From positions 1 through 64,000 of the forward strand of contig JBDLQY010000186.1 of NCBI GenBank assembly GCA_039800325.1: DNA of 64,000 bases, in the 5' to 3' direction. The translations under genes and the position numbers were made by a program. Under the pieces are notes generated by a model. It worked only from the letters and a program-made list of their open reading frames with translations, ran no database searches and was not told where the DNA came from. This DNA comes from SYIM01 sp039800325 (GTDB lineage Bacteria; Pseudomonadota; Gammaproteobacteria; Burkholderiales; Burkholderiaceae_E). Positions 1 to 8,402 of this stretch are shown here, in pieces (position 1 is the stretch's first letter; every line of letters starts with the position of its first letter).

Positions 1-2
1 TG

Positions 3-776
3 ATCGCGGCTGTCCTCGTCCTGCCGCTGCTGCTGCGCGAGCCTGGCGCCCTGACAGCGATGCGAGCCCATGCTGGCTGGCTCTTAGTAACGGGAGTTCT
101 GAACTCGGCGATTCCCTATACGCTGTTTACTTATGTGGCGCTTGAAATCGGGGTGGGCACAACGGCGGTGATCAATTCGACGGCGCCACTCTTCGGCGCC
201 ATGATCGCACGGGCCTGGATTGGCGAGCGCCTGCCTCGGTTCGGTGTGCTGGGCCTGTTTCTGGGTTTTTCGGGCGTGGCTACCCTCGTGCTGTTTCGCG
301 ATGCCCATAGCGGTAATCCGACCGCCGCGGGTGTGGGGGCTGTTATTCCCATGTTAATAGGACTCTTTACGGCAGCCTGTTCCGGAGCGTCGGCAACAGT
401 CGCAAGGCGCCACCTGCGGAACCTGTCTCCGCTGGCCAGCACGGTGGGTTCTCAACTGGGATGTGGTTTGCTGATGCTGCCCTTGGGTATTCTGTGGTGG
501 CCCACTGTGATGCCAGATCTGTCGGCCTGGGTCAGCCTTCTGACGCTGTGCCTGTTCAGCACGGCCATTGCGTATTTTCTCTTCTACAGTCTCATCGCAC
601 GTATCGGCGCCTCGCGCGCCAGCGCGGTCATGTTTCTGATTCCCGTCTTTGGCGTGGTTTGGGGCATGATCTTTCTGGGCGAACGAGTCAATGCTGGCAT
701 GCTGGCAGGTGCCGTCATGGTGGTCTTGGGCGTGGCGCTCATTAACGGCCTGGCTGGGCAGCGGCGGCCGGCATGA
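3..776 (+). CDS. EamA/DMT-family transporter, 5'-truncated by window edge
   Basis: Inner-membrane drug/metabolite transporter of the EamA family, which usually export amino acids or other small metabolites. The open frame runs from the first bases of the window without a start, so the N-terminus lies outside; the ATG at 60 is internal. What remains is the end of the first EamA repeat (NSAIPYTLFTYVALEIG, then an APLFGA segment) and the whole second repeat from about 85 residues after the ATG, with several hydrophobic helices and a short hydrophilic tail ending at the TGA at 774-776. About 60 residues are probably missing compared with a usual 290-300-residue member. Substrate cannot be told from sequence. 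It precedes puuE by 64 bp on the same strand. Confidence 0.85.
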   Translation: MAAVLVLPLLLREPGALTAMRAHAGWLLVTGVLNSAIPYTLFTYVALEIGVGTTAVINSTAPLFGAMIARAWIGERLPRFGVLGLFLGFSGVATLVLFRDAHSGNPTAAGVGAVIPMLIGLFTAACSGASATVARRHLRNLSPLASTVGSQLGCGLLMLPLGILWWPTVMPDLSAWVSLLTLCLFSTAIAYFLFYSLIARIGASRASAVMFLIPVFGVVWGMIFLGERVNAGMLAGAVMVVLGVALINGLAGQRRPA

Positions 777-840
777 CCACATTTGGGATGAGCTGGCCTT
801 GGATGGGCTAGCGTCTGCTATGCACTGAGGAGATTGCACG

Positions 841-1773
841 ATGACATCTACGCCGAAATCCTACCCCCGTGATCTAATCGGTTATGGACGAAACCCGCCC
901 CAGGCTGACTGGCCTGGCAGCGCGCGGATCGCTGTGCAGTTTGTACTCAACTACGAAGAAGGTGGTGAGAACTGCGTGCTGCATGGCGACCCTGCATCCG
1001 AAATCTTTTTATCGGAAATCATCGGTGCTCAGGCCTTTAATGCAAGGCACCTCAGCATGGAGTCCATTTATGAGTACGGCTCTCGTGTGGGTATCTGGCG
1101 CATTCTGCGCGAATTTGAGCGTCGACAGCTGCCGCTGACGGTATTTGGTGTGTCTATGGCGCTTGAGCGTCATCCCGAATTGACGGCGGCATTTGTTGAG
1201 TTGGGCCATGAAATCGCCTGCCATGGATGGCGCTGGATTCATTATCAAAATCTGGCCGAGGATGTTGAGCGCGAGCATCTTCAAATCGGCGTCGATATTA
1301 TTCGCCGGCTGACGGGGTCAGCCCCCCTGGGTTGGTACACCGGTCGGGACAGCCCCAATACTCGCCGATTGGTGGTCGATCACGGTGGTTTTTTGTACGA
1401 CTCCGACTACTACGGCGACGACCTGCCTTTCTGGACCCGGGTGACGGCGAGTGATGGCCGCGAGGTGCCGCATCTGGTGGTGCCGTATACGCTGGATGCC
1501 AACGACATGCGTTTTGCCACCGCTCAGGGTTTCAACACCTCCGATCATTTCTTTACCTATCTGCGAGACAGCTTCGATGTGCTCTACGCTGAGGGCGCTG
1601 AGTCGCCCAAGATGATGTCCATTGGCATGCACTGCCGCCTGCTGGGTAGACCAGGCCGCCTGGTGGCCCTGCAGCGATTTCTTGACCACGTACAGCGTCA
1701 TGATCGGGTCTGGATTTGCCGACGGGTGGATATTGCGCGCCACTGGATGGCCAGACATCCCTTTGCCGGCTGA
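841..1773 (+). CDS. puuE: Allantoinase PuuE-like polysaccharide deacetylase family protein
   Basis: A 310-residue cytoplasmic protein of the NodB/polysaccharide deacetylase fold. The N-terminal block PRDLIGYGRNPPQADWPG followed by IAVQFVLNYEEGGEN is characteristic of the PuuE group, which opens the hydantoin ring of allantoin to allantoate without the metal centre of classical allantoinase. The segment from about residue 120 (ELGHEIACHGWRW) is the usual NodB motif region. The ATG at 841 has a good ribosome binding site, GAGGAGA at 827-833. No other ureide genes are present in the window; the preceding transporter could carry a related compound, but that is inference. Family confidence is high; the allantoin substrate rests on similarity to PuuE. 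Confidence 0.85.
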   Translation: MTSTPKSYPRDLIGYGRNPPQADWPGSARIAVQFVLNYEEGGENCVLHGDPASEIFLSEIIGAQAFNARHLSMESIYEYGSRVGIWRILREFERRQLPLTVFGVSMALERHPELTAAFVELGHEIACHGWRWIHYQNLAEDVEREHLQIGVDIIRRLTGSAPLGWYTGRDSPNTRRLVVDHGGFLYDSDYYGDDLPFWTRVTASDGREVPHLVVPYTLDANDMRFATAQGFNTSDHFFTYLRDSFDVLYAEGAESPKMMSIGMHCRLLGRPGRLVALQRFLDHVQRHDRVWICRRVDIARHWMARHPFAG

Positions 1774-1936
1774 TGGTCGAGTCGTTTAACGGATGTTCGC
1801 TCTGGCGGTTTGTCTGATGTTTCATTGGGGCAGGCCGCCTTCTGCGAATTTTCGTACCGCACTGGTTGCGATGGTAGTAGGATGAACTTGAGTCTGCTTT
1901 CCCGAAGCCTTGAAACCTGTCTGAAAGGAGCGATTG

Positions 1937-2290
1937 ATGCGAACGAGCCTGCAGATCAACTTCCGTGGAATGGATACCTCGCCGGCGCTGGAGGCGCTGA
2001 TTCGCGAGAAGACCGCCAAGCTTGAACAGTTTCACCCGAATGTCACCGGCTGCAGGGTGGTGGTTGATAAACCCCATCAACACAAGGCTCAAGGTGAGCA
2101 TTTCATCGTCACGATCGACGTCTCGGTACCGGGCGGCAACATCGTGGCCAACCATGCGCATCATGAAGACGTGAACGTGGCCCTGCGGGATGCTTTTCTG
2201 GCTGCCCGCAGGCAACTTGAAGAGCATGCGCGAAAACTGCGCGGCGATGTCAAGAGTCACTCCCTGCCGCCGGTTGTCGTAGCCGAATAA
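1937..2290 (+). CDS. raiA: Ribosome hibernation promoting factor (HPF/RaiA, YfiA family)
   Basis: A 117-residue cytoplasmic protein of the ribosome-associated inhibitor family, which binds the decoding region of the 30S subunit and stabilises idle 70S or 100S ribosomes under stress. It starts MRTSLQINFRGMD and has the ALEALIREKTAKLEQF helix and a C-terminal helix rich in Arg and Lys, as in short-form HPF; it lacks the long-form dimerisation tail. The ATG at 1937 is chosen over an in-frame TTG at 1934 because GAAAGGAG at 1923-1930 sits 6 nt upstream. The 163-bp region before it shows no gene. It is convergent with the MFS gene that follows, separated by a strong hairpin. Confidence 0.88.
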   Translation: MRTSLQINFRGMDTSPALEALIREKTAKLEQFHPNVTGCRVVVDKPHQHKAQGEHFIVTIDVSVPGGNIVANHAHHEDVNVALRDAFLAARRQLEEHARKLRGDVKSHSLPPVVVAE

Positions 2291-2295
2291 CAGGC

Positions 2296-2333
2296 ACCGG
2301 CCAAGGTGCGGTCAGCAGGACCGCGCGGCCGGT
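2296..2333. terminator. Two-tier inverted repeat between convergent genes
   Basis: Outer arms ACCGGCC (2296-2302) and GGCCGGT (2327-2333) enclose inner arms GCGGTC (2308-2313) and GACCGC (2319-2324) with a 5-nt loop. It lies exactly between the stop codons of raiA and the opposing MFS gene, so it may end transcription from both sides. There is no T-run, so an intrinsic terminator is not certain. Confidence 0.5.
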
Positions 2334-2337
2334 CAGC

Positions 2338-3642
2338 TTAATCGGTGTCTCGTGCGCGTCCGGGCACAGCCCTGATTTTTCCGGGCGATGCGCGCCAGAT
2401 ACAAACCGCCGAGGCCAGCGAGGCCATAATGGCAATCCAGAATGCCAGAGTGTAGCTGCCTGTTTTGTCGTGGATATACCCTGTAAGCCAGGGGCCCAGC
2501 GCTCCGCCGCTGATGGATGCGATTGAAATCGTACCGAAGATGGCGCCATAGTGCCGGCCCTCGAAAATATCGGCCGGTATCGTGCCTGAGACCGAGGTGG
2601 TGCCGTAGCCGATCAGCCCCTGTGCCAGCACCATCGCGCCCAGAAGCCATGGCGTGGGCGTATTACCCAGCGCCATCAGTAACAGATAGGTCAGCACGAA
2701 GCCACCGCAGCCGATGTACCAGACTTGCTCACGACCCACACGGTCGGAAAGCCAGCCCAGGGCGATTCCCCCCGGGATGCCGACCAGGCTGACAAGACCC
2801 AGAGCCCAGGCGGCGGTGACCGCATCAAAACCAATTTCGAGCAGATAGCGGGTCTGGTGCACCTGTACCGAGTACCATGCATACAGACCGAGAAAAAGTG
2901 CTGCTGAAAGCCACCAGAATCGGGCTGTCCGAATAGCACGCGCCAGAGTCCAGTCTGTGGCTGCCCATTGTGGGTCGACAATACGCAGGCTGCGGCGTAC
3001 GCCGCCAGGGCTGCCATCAACCGTTTTTCCGTCAGGAATCAGGCCCAGAGACTCGGGTCTGCGCCTGACCAGAAGGTTTAGCGGCGCCAGCACGATGAAG
3101 ACCAGGATGCCCAGCCACCAGCAGGCGTTGCGCCAATCGGAGCGCTCGATCAGCGTCTGCAGGCCAGGCAGCAGAAAAATCGACCCAACGCCCACGCCGG
3201 CAAACGCAATACTCACTGCCAGCCCGCGGTGCTGTACGAACCAGGCTGGCAGGAACAGGCCATGGCCGGTATAGCCCAGGCAAACACTTCCGGCACCCAC
3301 CAGGACGCCCAGCGAAAGATAGACATGCCAAACCTGTGAGGCCGAGGCGGCCAGCATCAGACCACCGCTGACACAGAACACGCCAGCCTGCAGCACCGGC
3401 ACGACGCCATAGCGATCCATGACGCGACCCATGAGGGGACTCATGGCGGCGGAAACCAGAAACCCGAATGAAAATGCACCGGCGGTCAGGCCGCGCTCCC
3501 AGCCGAACTCGTCCAGGATGGGCGGAAAAAACAGCGAAAATGCGGTTCGGGCATTGACCGCCAGGGCCATGCTGACGAAAGCGACCGCGATGATGACCCA
3601 GCCGTAGAAGAAGGGCAGTCGCTGGCTGAGTTGTCGTAGCAT
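2338..3642 (-). CDS. Major facilitator superfamily transporter
   Basis: A 12-helix inner-membrane carrier of about 434 residues. Features include FFYGWVIIAVAFV at the start, an ENG-type GWERGLTAGAFSFGFLVSA segment, GRVMDRYGVVPVL between helices 2 and 3, and the second-half copy GWLSDRVGREQVW. This fits the oxalate/formate antiporter-like or monocarboxylate-like MFS group. The start is put at the ATG at 3642 (MLRQLSQRLPFFYGW), weakly preceded by AAGG; a longer frame up to 3696 exists but adds 18 residues unlike a membrane protein N-terminus. The gene diverges from pobA, so an aromatic or organic acid may be the substrate, which is inference only. Confidence 0.82.
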   Translation of the reverse strand: MLRQLSQRLPFFYGWVIIAVAFVSMALAVNARTAFSLFFPPILDEFGWERGLTAGAFSFGFLVSAAMSPLMGRVMDRYGVVPVLQAGVFCVSGGLMLAASASQVWHVYLSLGVLVGAGSVCLGYTGHGLFLPAWFVQHRGLAVSIAFAGVGVGSIFLLPGLQTLIERSDWRNACWWLGILVFIVLAPLNLLVRRRPESLGLIPDGKTVDGSPGGVRRSLRIVDPQWAATDWTLARAIRTARFWWLSAALFLGLYAWYSVQVHQTRYLLEIGFDAVTAAWALGLVSLVGIPGGIALGWLSDRVGREQVWYIGCGGFVLTYLLLMALGNTPTPWLLGAMVLAQGLIGYGTTSVSGTIPADIFEGRHYGAIFGTISIASISGGALGPWLTGYIHDKTGSYTLAFWIAIMASLASAVCIWRASPGKIRAVPGRARDTD

Positions 3643-3727
3643 TGGCCTTGTCAGCGGAGACGCGCAGGGTGCGCTCGATGCTGCAAGCATACACATACCG
3701 CGTCATCGTCACAGCGGTGGAGGCTTC

Positions 3728-4909
3728 ATGAACAGGACTCGTACTCAGGTAGTCATCATCGGCGCCGGGCCCTCAGGCCTGCTGCTGTCTCACCTGCTAC
3801 ATCTGGAAGGTATTCACAGCATCGTGCTTGAGCGGCAGAGCCGGGATTACGTGCTCTCGCGTATTCGTGCGGGGGTTCTCGAACAGGGATCAGTACGGCT
3901 TTTAGAGCAGGCGGGTGTGGGCGAGCGTATGCGCCGAGAGGGGCTGGTTCATGACGGCGTCATTCTGCAGTTCGATCGCCACCTGCACCGCATCGACTTC
4001 CGCGATTTGGTCCACCAGACCGTGATGGTATACGGCCAGACTGAGGTGACCCGTGACCTGATGGGCGCCCGAGATCAGACTGGGGGTGTGCTGGTCTATG
4101 AGGCGACTGATGTCAGACCCATTGACTTTGATGGGGATTCTCCGCGAGTGACCTACACGGCATCGGACGGTGCTCAACACGAAATCAGTTGTGATTTCAT
4201 CGCCGGATGCGATGGCTTTCACGGAGTGTGTCGCGCCAGCATCGCGCCCGAGCGCATTCAGCTCTTTGAGCGCGTCTATCCGTTTGGTTGGCTGGGTATT
4301 CTGTCGCGCACCAAGCCCCTCAATGAGGAGCTGATCTATACCAGCCACGAGCGCGGCTTCGCTCTGGCTAGTATGCGATCGCACAGCATCAGCCGTTACT
4401 ACGTGCAGTGTTCACTGCAGGACAAAGTCGATGACTGGTCTGATGATCGTTTCTGGGATGAATTCAGATTGCGCGTTGGCCCTGAACTGGCGGCGGATCT
4501 GCAGACTGGACCGTCTATTGAGAAGAGTATTGCGCCACTGCGCAGCTTTGTGGCTGAGCCCATGCGTTTCGGCCGGCTGTTTCTGGTGGGAGATGCGGCG
4601 CATATTGTTCCGCCCACGGGCGCTAAAGGTCTGAACCTGGCCTTCGGCGATGTCGGATATCTGTCGCGTGCATTCGTCGAGCATTACGGCCATGGTCGCG
4701 ATGATGGGCTGCAAGCGTATTCGCAGACCGCCTTGCGCAGAATCTGGAAGATGGAGCGGTTCTCCTGGTGGATGACGTCACTCATGCATCGGTTTCCTGA
4801 AACCACGGGTTTCGATCGTCGGGTACAGGTGGCCGAGTTTGATTTTCTGGCCAGTTCTCGGGCTGCATCCACCGCTCTGGCTGAAAACTATGTTGGCATG
4901 GGAGTCTAA
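3728..4909 (+). CDS. pobA: 4-hydroxybenzoate 3-monooxygenase
   Basis: FAD- and NADPH-dependent enzyme that hydroxylates 4-hydroxybenzoate to protocatechuate, feeding ring cleavage. The 393-residue length matches PobA (about 394). Visible motifs are the FAD-binding VVIIGAGPSGLLLSHLL at residues 9-25, the DG motif FIAGCDGFHGVCR in the middle, and the second FAD motif GDAAHIVPPTGAKGLNLAFG near residue 286. The ATG at 3728 has GGTGGAGG at 3716-3723. No AraC- or IclR-type PobR regulator is adjacent; the divergent neighbour is an MFS carrier. Protocatechuate ring-cleavage genes are not in the window. The feruloyl-CoA synthase-like gene about 18 kb away points to the same kind of lignin-derived diet. 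Confidence 0.93.
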   Translation: MNRTRTQVVIIGAGPSGLLLSHLLHLEGIHSIVLERQSRDYVLSRIRAGVLEQGSVRLLEQAGVGERMRREGLVHDGVILQFDRHLHRIDFRDLVHQTVMVYGQTEVTRDLMGARDQTGGVLVYEATDVRPIDFDGDSPRVTYTASDGAQHEISCDFIAGCDGFHGVCRASIAPERIQLFERVYPFGWLGILSRTKPLNEELIYTSHERGFALASMRSHSISRYYVQCSLQDKVDDWSDDRFWDEFRLRVGPELAADLQTGPSIEKSIAPLRSFVAEPMRFGRLFLVGDAAHIVPPTGAKGLNLAFGDVGYLSRAFVEHYGHGRDDGLQAYSQTALRRIWKMERFSWWMTSLMHRFPETTGFDRRVQVAEFDFLASSRAASTALAENYVGMGV

Positions 4910-4938
4910 GTTAGCGAGCGCATGAGCGCTAAGGTCGT

Positions 4939-6054
4939 TCAGGCCTCGCGCATCATGCGCCAGTAGTCAACCTTGAGCGTCAGCGCGCAGCCTGCGATGA
5001 TGGCTGCAGTGGTGATGATGGCGCCCAGCGACAGCGTTGATAGTCCGCTGAGGCCCTGCCCGATGGTGCAGCCAAGCGCGGTGATCCCGCCTGCACCCAT
5101 GAGTGCCGCGCCCAACAGGTGGCGTTTGAAATCGGTGGCATCCGGAAACACCTCTTCGCGCCAGCCACCGTGTGTCAGCGCATAGAGCAATGAACCGCCC
5201 ACCATGCCCAGCGCTGTAGCGATGCCGAACGTGACATGCTTTGACTTGTCGCTCCAGAACATGAGCAGCTCTAGGGTGTACGCATAGGGCGCTACTAATG
5301 ACAGAGACTCAGGCCGGTTGCTTTGCGTGCCGATGAAGGCTTTTTCGAGGGTGTCGGGATGCTCTTCAATGTACGCAAGATGTCCGGTCACGTACCAGGC
5401 TGCGACCACCACGCCGCCCACGACTAGACCGCCCACAATAGCGTCACGTTCAGTGCGCCAGAGATCGCGGCTGGCCAGGGCAGACATTAGAAGCGCCAGA
5501 CCTAACATTGGCGCCACCCAGCGATCAGCGCTGGCCTGGGCGATGCCGGTTGCTGCGGCCAGCAGGCTGGGTAAATCTTGACTGGTGCCCAGATCGATGG
5601 ACAGACGATCAATGCTGGCGACTCGCCAAACTGCAAACAGACCCTTAAGCGTCATGTAGGCCGAGATACCCAGGACAAAAAATACGAGCAGAGACTTGAG
5701 ATTGCCGCCGCCCAGCCTGATGAGGGCCTTGCTGGTACACCCTGAGGCCAGTGTCATACCGACGCCGAACATGAGTCCGCCGATCAGGTGAGACGCCCAC
5801 GGCAGACGCCGGGCACCGTAGAGCGATTGACTCGTGTCGATCAGGCCAGCAGTTTCAAGCATCCATACGCCCAGAATGGCGGTGGCAATCGCCAACACCC
5901 ACATGCGCATACGGGCCCAGCTGCCCATGTTGATGATGTCGGAGATTGCGCCCAGCGTGCAGAAGTTAGTGCGACTGCCGACATAGCCAAAGACTGCACC
6001 CAATAGAGCGCCCATTGCGGTTATTACCGCCGGCGATATGATTTCCTGATCCAT
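4939..6054 (-). CDS. YeeE/YedE family membrane protein (probable thiosulfate/sulfur transporter)
   Basis: A 371-residue polytopic membrane protein with the duplicated sulfur-transport (DUF395) unit. Conserved cysteine motifs are RTNFCTLGA near residue 32, GVGMTLASGCTSKALIRLG near 106, and ALGCTIGQGLSG near 329; in the structurally studied YeeE thiosulfate transporter equivalent cysteines relay the substrate. This supports uptake of thiosulfate or a related reduced sulfur compound. It diverges from a core-MetE gene with only 25 bp between the starts, so the two may share a promoter region and a link to sulfur assimilation, which is inference. The ATG at 6054 has only a weak GGCGGG upstream. 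Confidence 0.82.
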   Translation of the reverse strand: MDQEIISPAVITAMGALLGAVFGYVGSRTNFCTLGAISDIINMGSWARMRMWVLAIATAILGVWMLETAGLIDTSQSLYGARRLPWASHLIGGLMFGVGMTLASGCTSKALIRLGGGNLKSLLVFFVLGISAYMTLKGLFAVWRVASIDRLSIDLGTSQDLPSLLAAATGIAQASADRWVAPMLGLALLMSALASRDLWRTERDAIVGGLVVGGVVVAAWYVTGHLAYIEEHPDTLEKAFIGTQSNRPESLSLVAPYAYTLELLMFWSDKSKHVTFGIATALGMVGGSLLYALTHGGWREEVFPDATDFKRHLLGAALMGAGGITALGCTIGQGLSGLSTLSLGAIITTAAIIAGCALTLKVDYWRMMREA

Positions 6055-6079
6055 CCCGCCATTTTAAGGTATTCGTTCA

Positions 6080-7099
6080 ATGTTCAAGACTACGCTCGCA
6101 GGCAGTCTGCCCAAGCCCGATTGGCTTGCCGAAACCCATAAACTCTGGCCGCAGTGGCGAACCAGCGGAGAAGCGCTTGCACAGGGCAAGCGAGATGCGA
6201 CACTGCTTTGGCTCAAACTGCAGGAAGATGCCGGCCTGGATATCGTGGGTGACGGTGAGCAGTCACGCCAGCATTTTGTGCATGGGTTTCTAGAGGCGGT
6301 TGAGGGCATCGACTTTCAAAACAAGGTCAAGATGGGCATCCGTAACAATCGCTACGACGCGATGGTGCCTCAGGTAGTGGGCGAGTTGCGCCTGCGTGGT
6401 CGCGTGCATCAGGATGAGGCGAGACTTGCGCGAGCACACACGCGACTGCCGCTTAAGTTTACGCTGCCAGGACCCATGACCATCATCGACACCATCGCTG
6501 ACCGCTTCTACGGTGATCGGGTGAAGATGGCCTTCGCCTTCGCCGATTTGCTCAATCAGGAAGCGCGGGCGCTTGAGGCCGATGGCGTTGATGTCATTCA
6601 GTTCGACGAGCCGGCGTTTAACGTCTACACGCAGGAGGTGCTCGATTGGGGCGTTGAGGCCCTGCACCGGGCAACTGCAGGCCTGCGGTGCAAGACCGCG
6701 GTGCATATCTGCTACGGCTACGGCATTCAGGCCAACATCGACTGGAAGAAAACGCTGGGTGGCGAATGGCGCCAGTACGAAATGATTTTTCCGGCGCTTG
6801 CGGCCAGTCGAATCGACCAGATCTCGCTCGAATGCGCGAATTCGCGCGTCCCGATCGAGTTGCTGGGGCTGCTCAAGGGTAAGGATGTGCTGGTGGGTGT
6901 GATCGATGTGGCCAGTGAACAGGTGGAGACACCCGAGGAGGTTGCAGAAACCATTGGACGCGCCTTGCGCTATGTGCCAGCCGATCGGTTGTTTCCCTGC
7001 ACCAACTGCGGTATGGCACCGATGGCGCGCGCGACGGCGCAGGCCAAGCTTGAGGCTTTGGTGAAGGGCGCAGCGCTGGCCCGTACGCGACTCAGCTGA
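6080..7099 (+). CDS. Core-MetE family cobalamin-independent methionine synthase homologue (copy 1)
   Basis: A 339-residue protein equal to the catalytic C-terminal half of MetE, without the N-terminal half. The zinc ligands are all present: H209 and C211 (VHICYGYG), E251 (SLECANSR) and C310 (TNCGMAPMA). Such short proteins transfer methyl groups to homocysteine or similar thiols, sometimes using donors other than methyltetrahydrofolate. It starts 25 bp from a divergent YeeE/YedE sulfur transporter. A second, clearly different paralogue lies at 43777-44802. Which methyl donor is used cannot be read from sequence. It ends 11 bp before the convergent dinB stop. Confidence 0.85.
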   Translation: MFKTTLAGSLPKPDWLAETHKLWPQWRTSGEALAQGKRDATLLWLKLQEDAGLDIVGDGEQSRQHFVHGFLEAVEGIDFQNKVKMGIRNNRYDAMVPQVVGELRLRGRVHQDEARLARAHTRLPLKFTLPGPMTIIDTIADRFYGDRVKMAFAFADLLNQEARALEADGVDVIQFDEPAFNVYTQEVLDWGVEALHRATAGLRCKTAVHICYGYGIQANIDWKKTLGGEWRQYEMIFPALAASRIDQISLECANSRVPIELLGLLKGKDVLVGVIDVASEQVETPEEVAETIGRALRYVPADRLFPCTNCGMAPMARATAQAKLEALVKGAALARTRLS

Positions 7100-7110
7100 G
7101 CTTGATGGTC

Positions 7111-8313
7111 TCAGTCGGTCAAGTCGTCGAACAGTGAGGGCGTCGCGCTTTTGGTCGTGCGCGGTCTGGGTTCCGCGACCTGGTAGGGACGCGCCTCGCT
7201 GTGTCGGGCAAGCGTGCTTACCCGTACGCCCAGCAGCCTTAGCCGCTTGGACAGATCAACGCGTTTAAGACACTCGCCCGCTGCGGCCCTCAGCCCCGAC
7301 GCGTCGGCGATGGGGGCGGTCAGCGAGATGTCACGCGTCACCGTACTGAAGTCCTCAAATCGAAGCTTGATACCTACGGTGCGGCCGCTGTAGCCCTTGC
7401 GCAGCAGATCATCCGCAACGCGCTCGCACAGACGTGTGAACAGGGCCGATAGCTGATCACGATCGCGCCGCGCATGCAGATTTCGCTCGAAGGTCGTCTC
7501 GCGGCTGATGGATTTTGGTTCGCTGTAGGTGATGATGGGGCGCTCGTCACGCCCGTGCGCCGCATCATGAAGCCAGGCCCCATAACTTTGACCGAAGTGT
7601 TGTCTGAGCACAGCGGGGTCAGCTGCTGCGAGCTCGCCGATGCTATGAATGCCGAGGGCTTGCAGCCGGGAAGCCGCTTTAGGGCCTATGCCATTGATAC
7701 GGCTGGCTGGCAGTGGCCAGATCCGAGTCTGGATGTCGTCCGGTCGGATCAGGGTAAGCCCATCAGGCTTATCAAGCTCAGACGCAAGTTTTGAAAGCAG
7801 TTTGTTGGGCGAAATACCGATCGAGCAGCTCAGACCACAGTGCCTGCGTATTGATTGCTTGATGAGTTGAGCGATCTCCAGGCCGCCGTCTTCGCGCACG
7901 CCGGCCATTCCGGTCAGATCGATGTAAATCTCGTCTATCCCTCGGTCTTCGATCACGGGTGCGATCTCGGTCACAGCCTGTTTGAAGCAACGCGACAGGC
8001 GGCGGTACTCCTCAAAATCAACCGGTAGCAGAATGGCCTGCGGACAGAGGGCCGCAGCCTTCATCAGACCCATGCCGGAATGAACGCCAAAGCGGCGAGC
8101 CTCATAAGTGGCGGTCGTGATGACACCGCGTCCTGCGTAGTCTTTGAGCCGGGTAAAGGTCTCAGCCTGGGAGCCCTGGGCATCAGCGGTCGTGCGCCTA
8201 CGGCCACCGATGACTACAGGCTGGCCCCGAAGCTGCGGATAGCGCAGCAGTTCGACCGAGGCATAGAAGGCATCCATGTCCAGGTGGGCGATGTAGCGTT
8301 GCGGCGCAGACAT
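7111..8313 (-). CDS. dinB: DNA polymerase IV (Y-family translesion polymerase)
   Basis: Error-prone DNA polymerase that bypasses damaged bases. The 400 residues show IAHLDMDAFYASVE (catalytic Asp near residue 12), GIDEIYIDLTG with the second acidic pair, the helix-hairpin-helix INGIGPKAASRLQALG, and a little-finger domain after about 240. There is a roughly 20-residue insertion (GRRRTTADAQGSQAETFTRL) between the VVIGG strand and GVITTATYEARRFGVHSGM, which resembles the extension seen in Burkholderiales DinB proteins. The C-terminus ATPSLFDDLTD may hold a beta-clamp binding motif (SLFDD-type), consistent with clamp recruitment. It is divergent from the histidine phosphatase gene. Confidence 0.93.
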   Translation of the reverse strand: MSAPQRYIAHLDMDAFYASVELLRYPQLRGQPVVIGGRRRTTADAQGSQAETFTRLKDYAGRGVITTATYEARRFGVHSGMGLMKAAALCPQAILLPVDFEEYRRLSRCFKQAVTEIAPVIEDRGIDEIYIDLTGMAGVREDGGLEIAQLIKQSIRRHCGLSCSIGISPNKLLSKLASELDKPDGLTLIRPDDIQTRIWPLPASRINGIGPKAASRLQALGIHSIGELAAADPAVLRQHFGQSYGAWLHDAAHGRDERPIITYSEPKSISRETTFERNLHARRDRDQLSALFTRLCERVADDLLRKGYSGRTVGIKLRFEDFSTVTRDISLTAPIADASGLRAAAGECLKRVDLSKRLRLLGVRVSTLARHSEARPYQVAEPRPRTTKSATPSLFDDLTD

Positions 8314-8402
8314 GGTGGGTGAGGGCGTGCAGTCAGCAGCGGGTCGGCAGCGGGTTAACTGCGCGAGAATAGCGTGTCCAAAGCAATTTTTTCGGAGTCT
8401 GC

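Noticed and set aside
354..839. A 161-codon minus-strand frame opposite the EamA gene
   Set aside because: The plus strand encodes a clear membrane transporter; the minus frame is hydrophilic and low in complexity.
1774..1936. Search for a sigma-54 promoter before raiA
   Set aside because: No TGGCAC-N5-TTGC-like pair was found; the region is simply non-coding as far as I can see.
3643..3696. Longer start for the minus-strand MFS gene
   Set aside because: The extra 18 residues (MCMLAASSAPCASPL) have no ribosome binding site and do not fit the family N-terminus.
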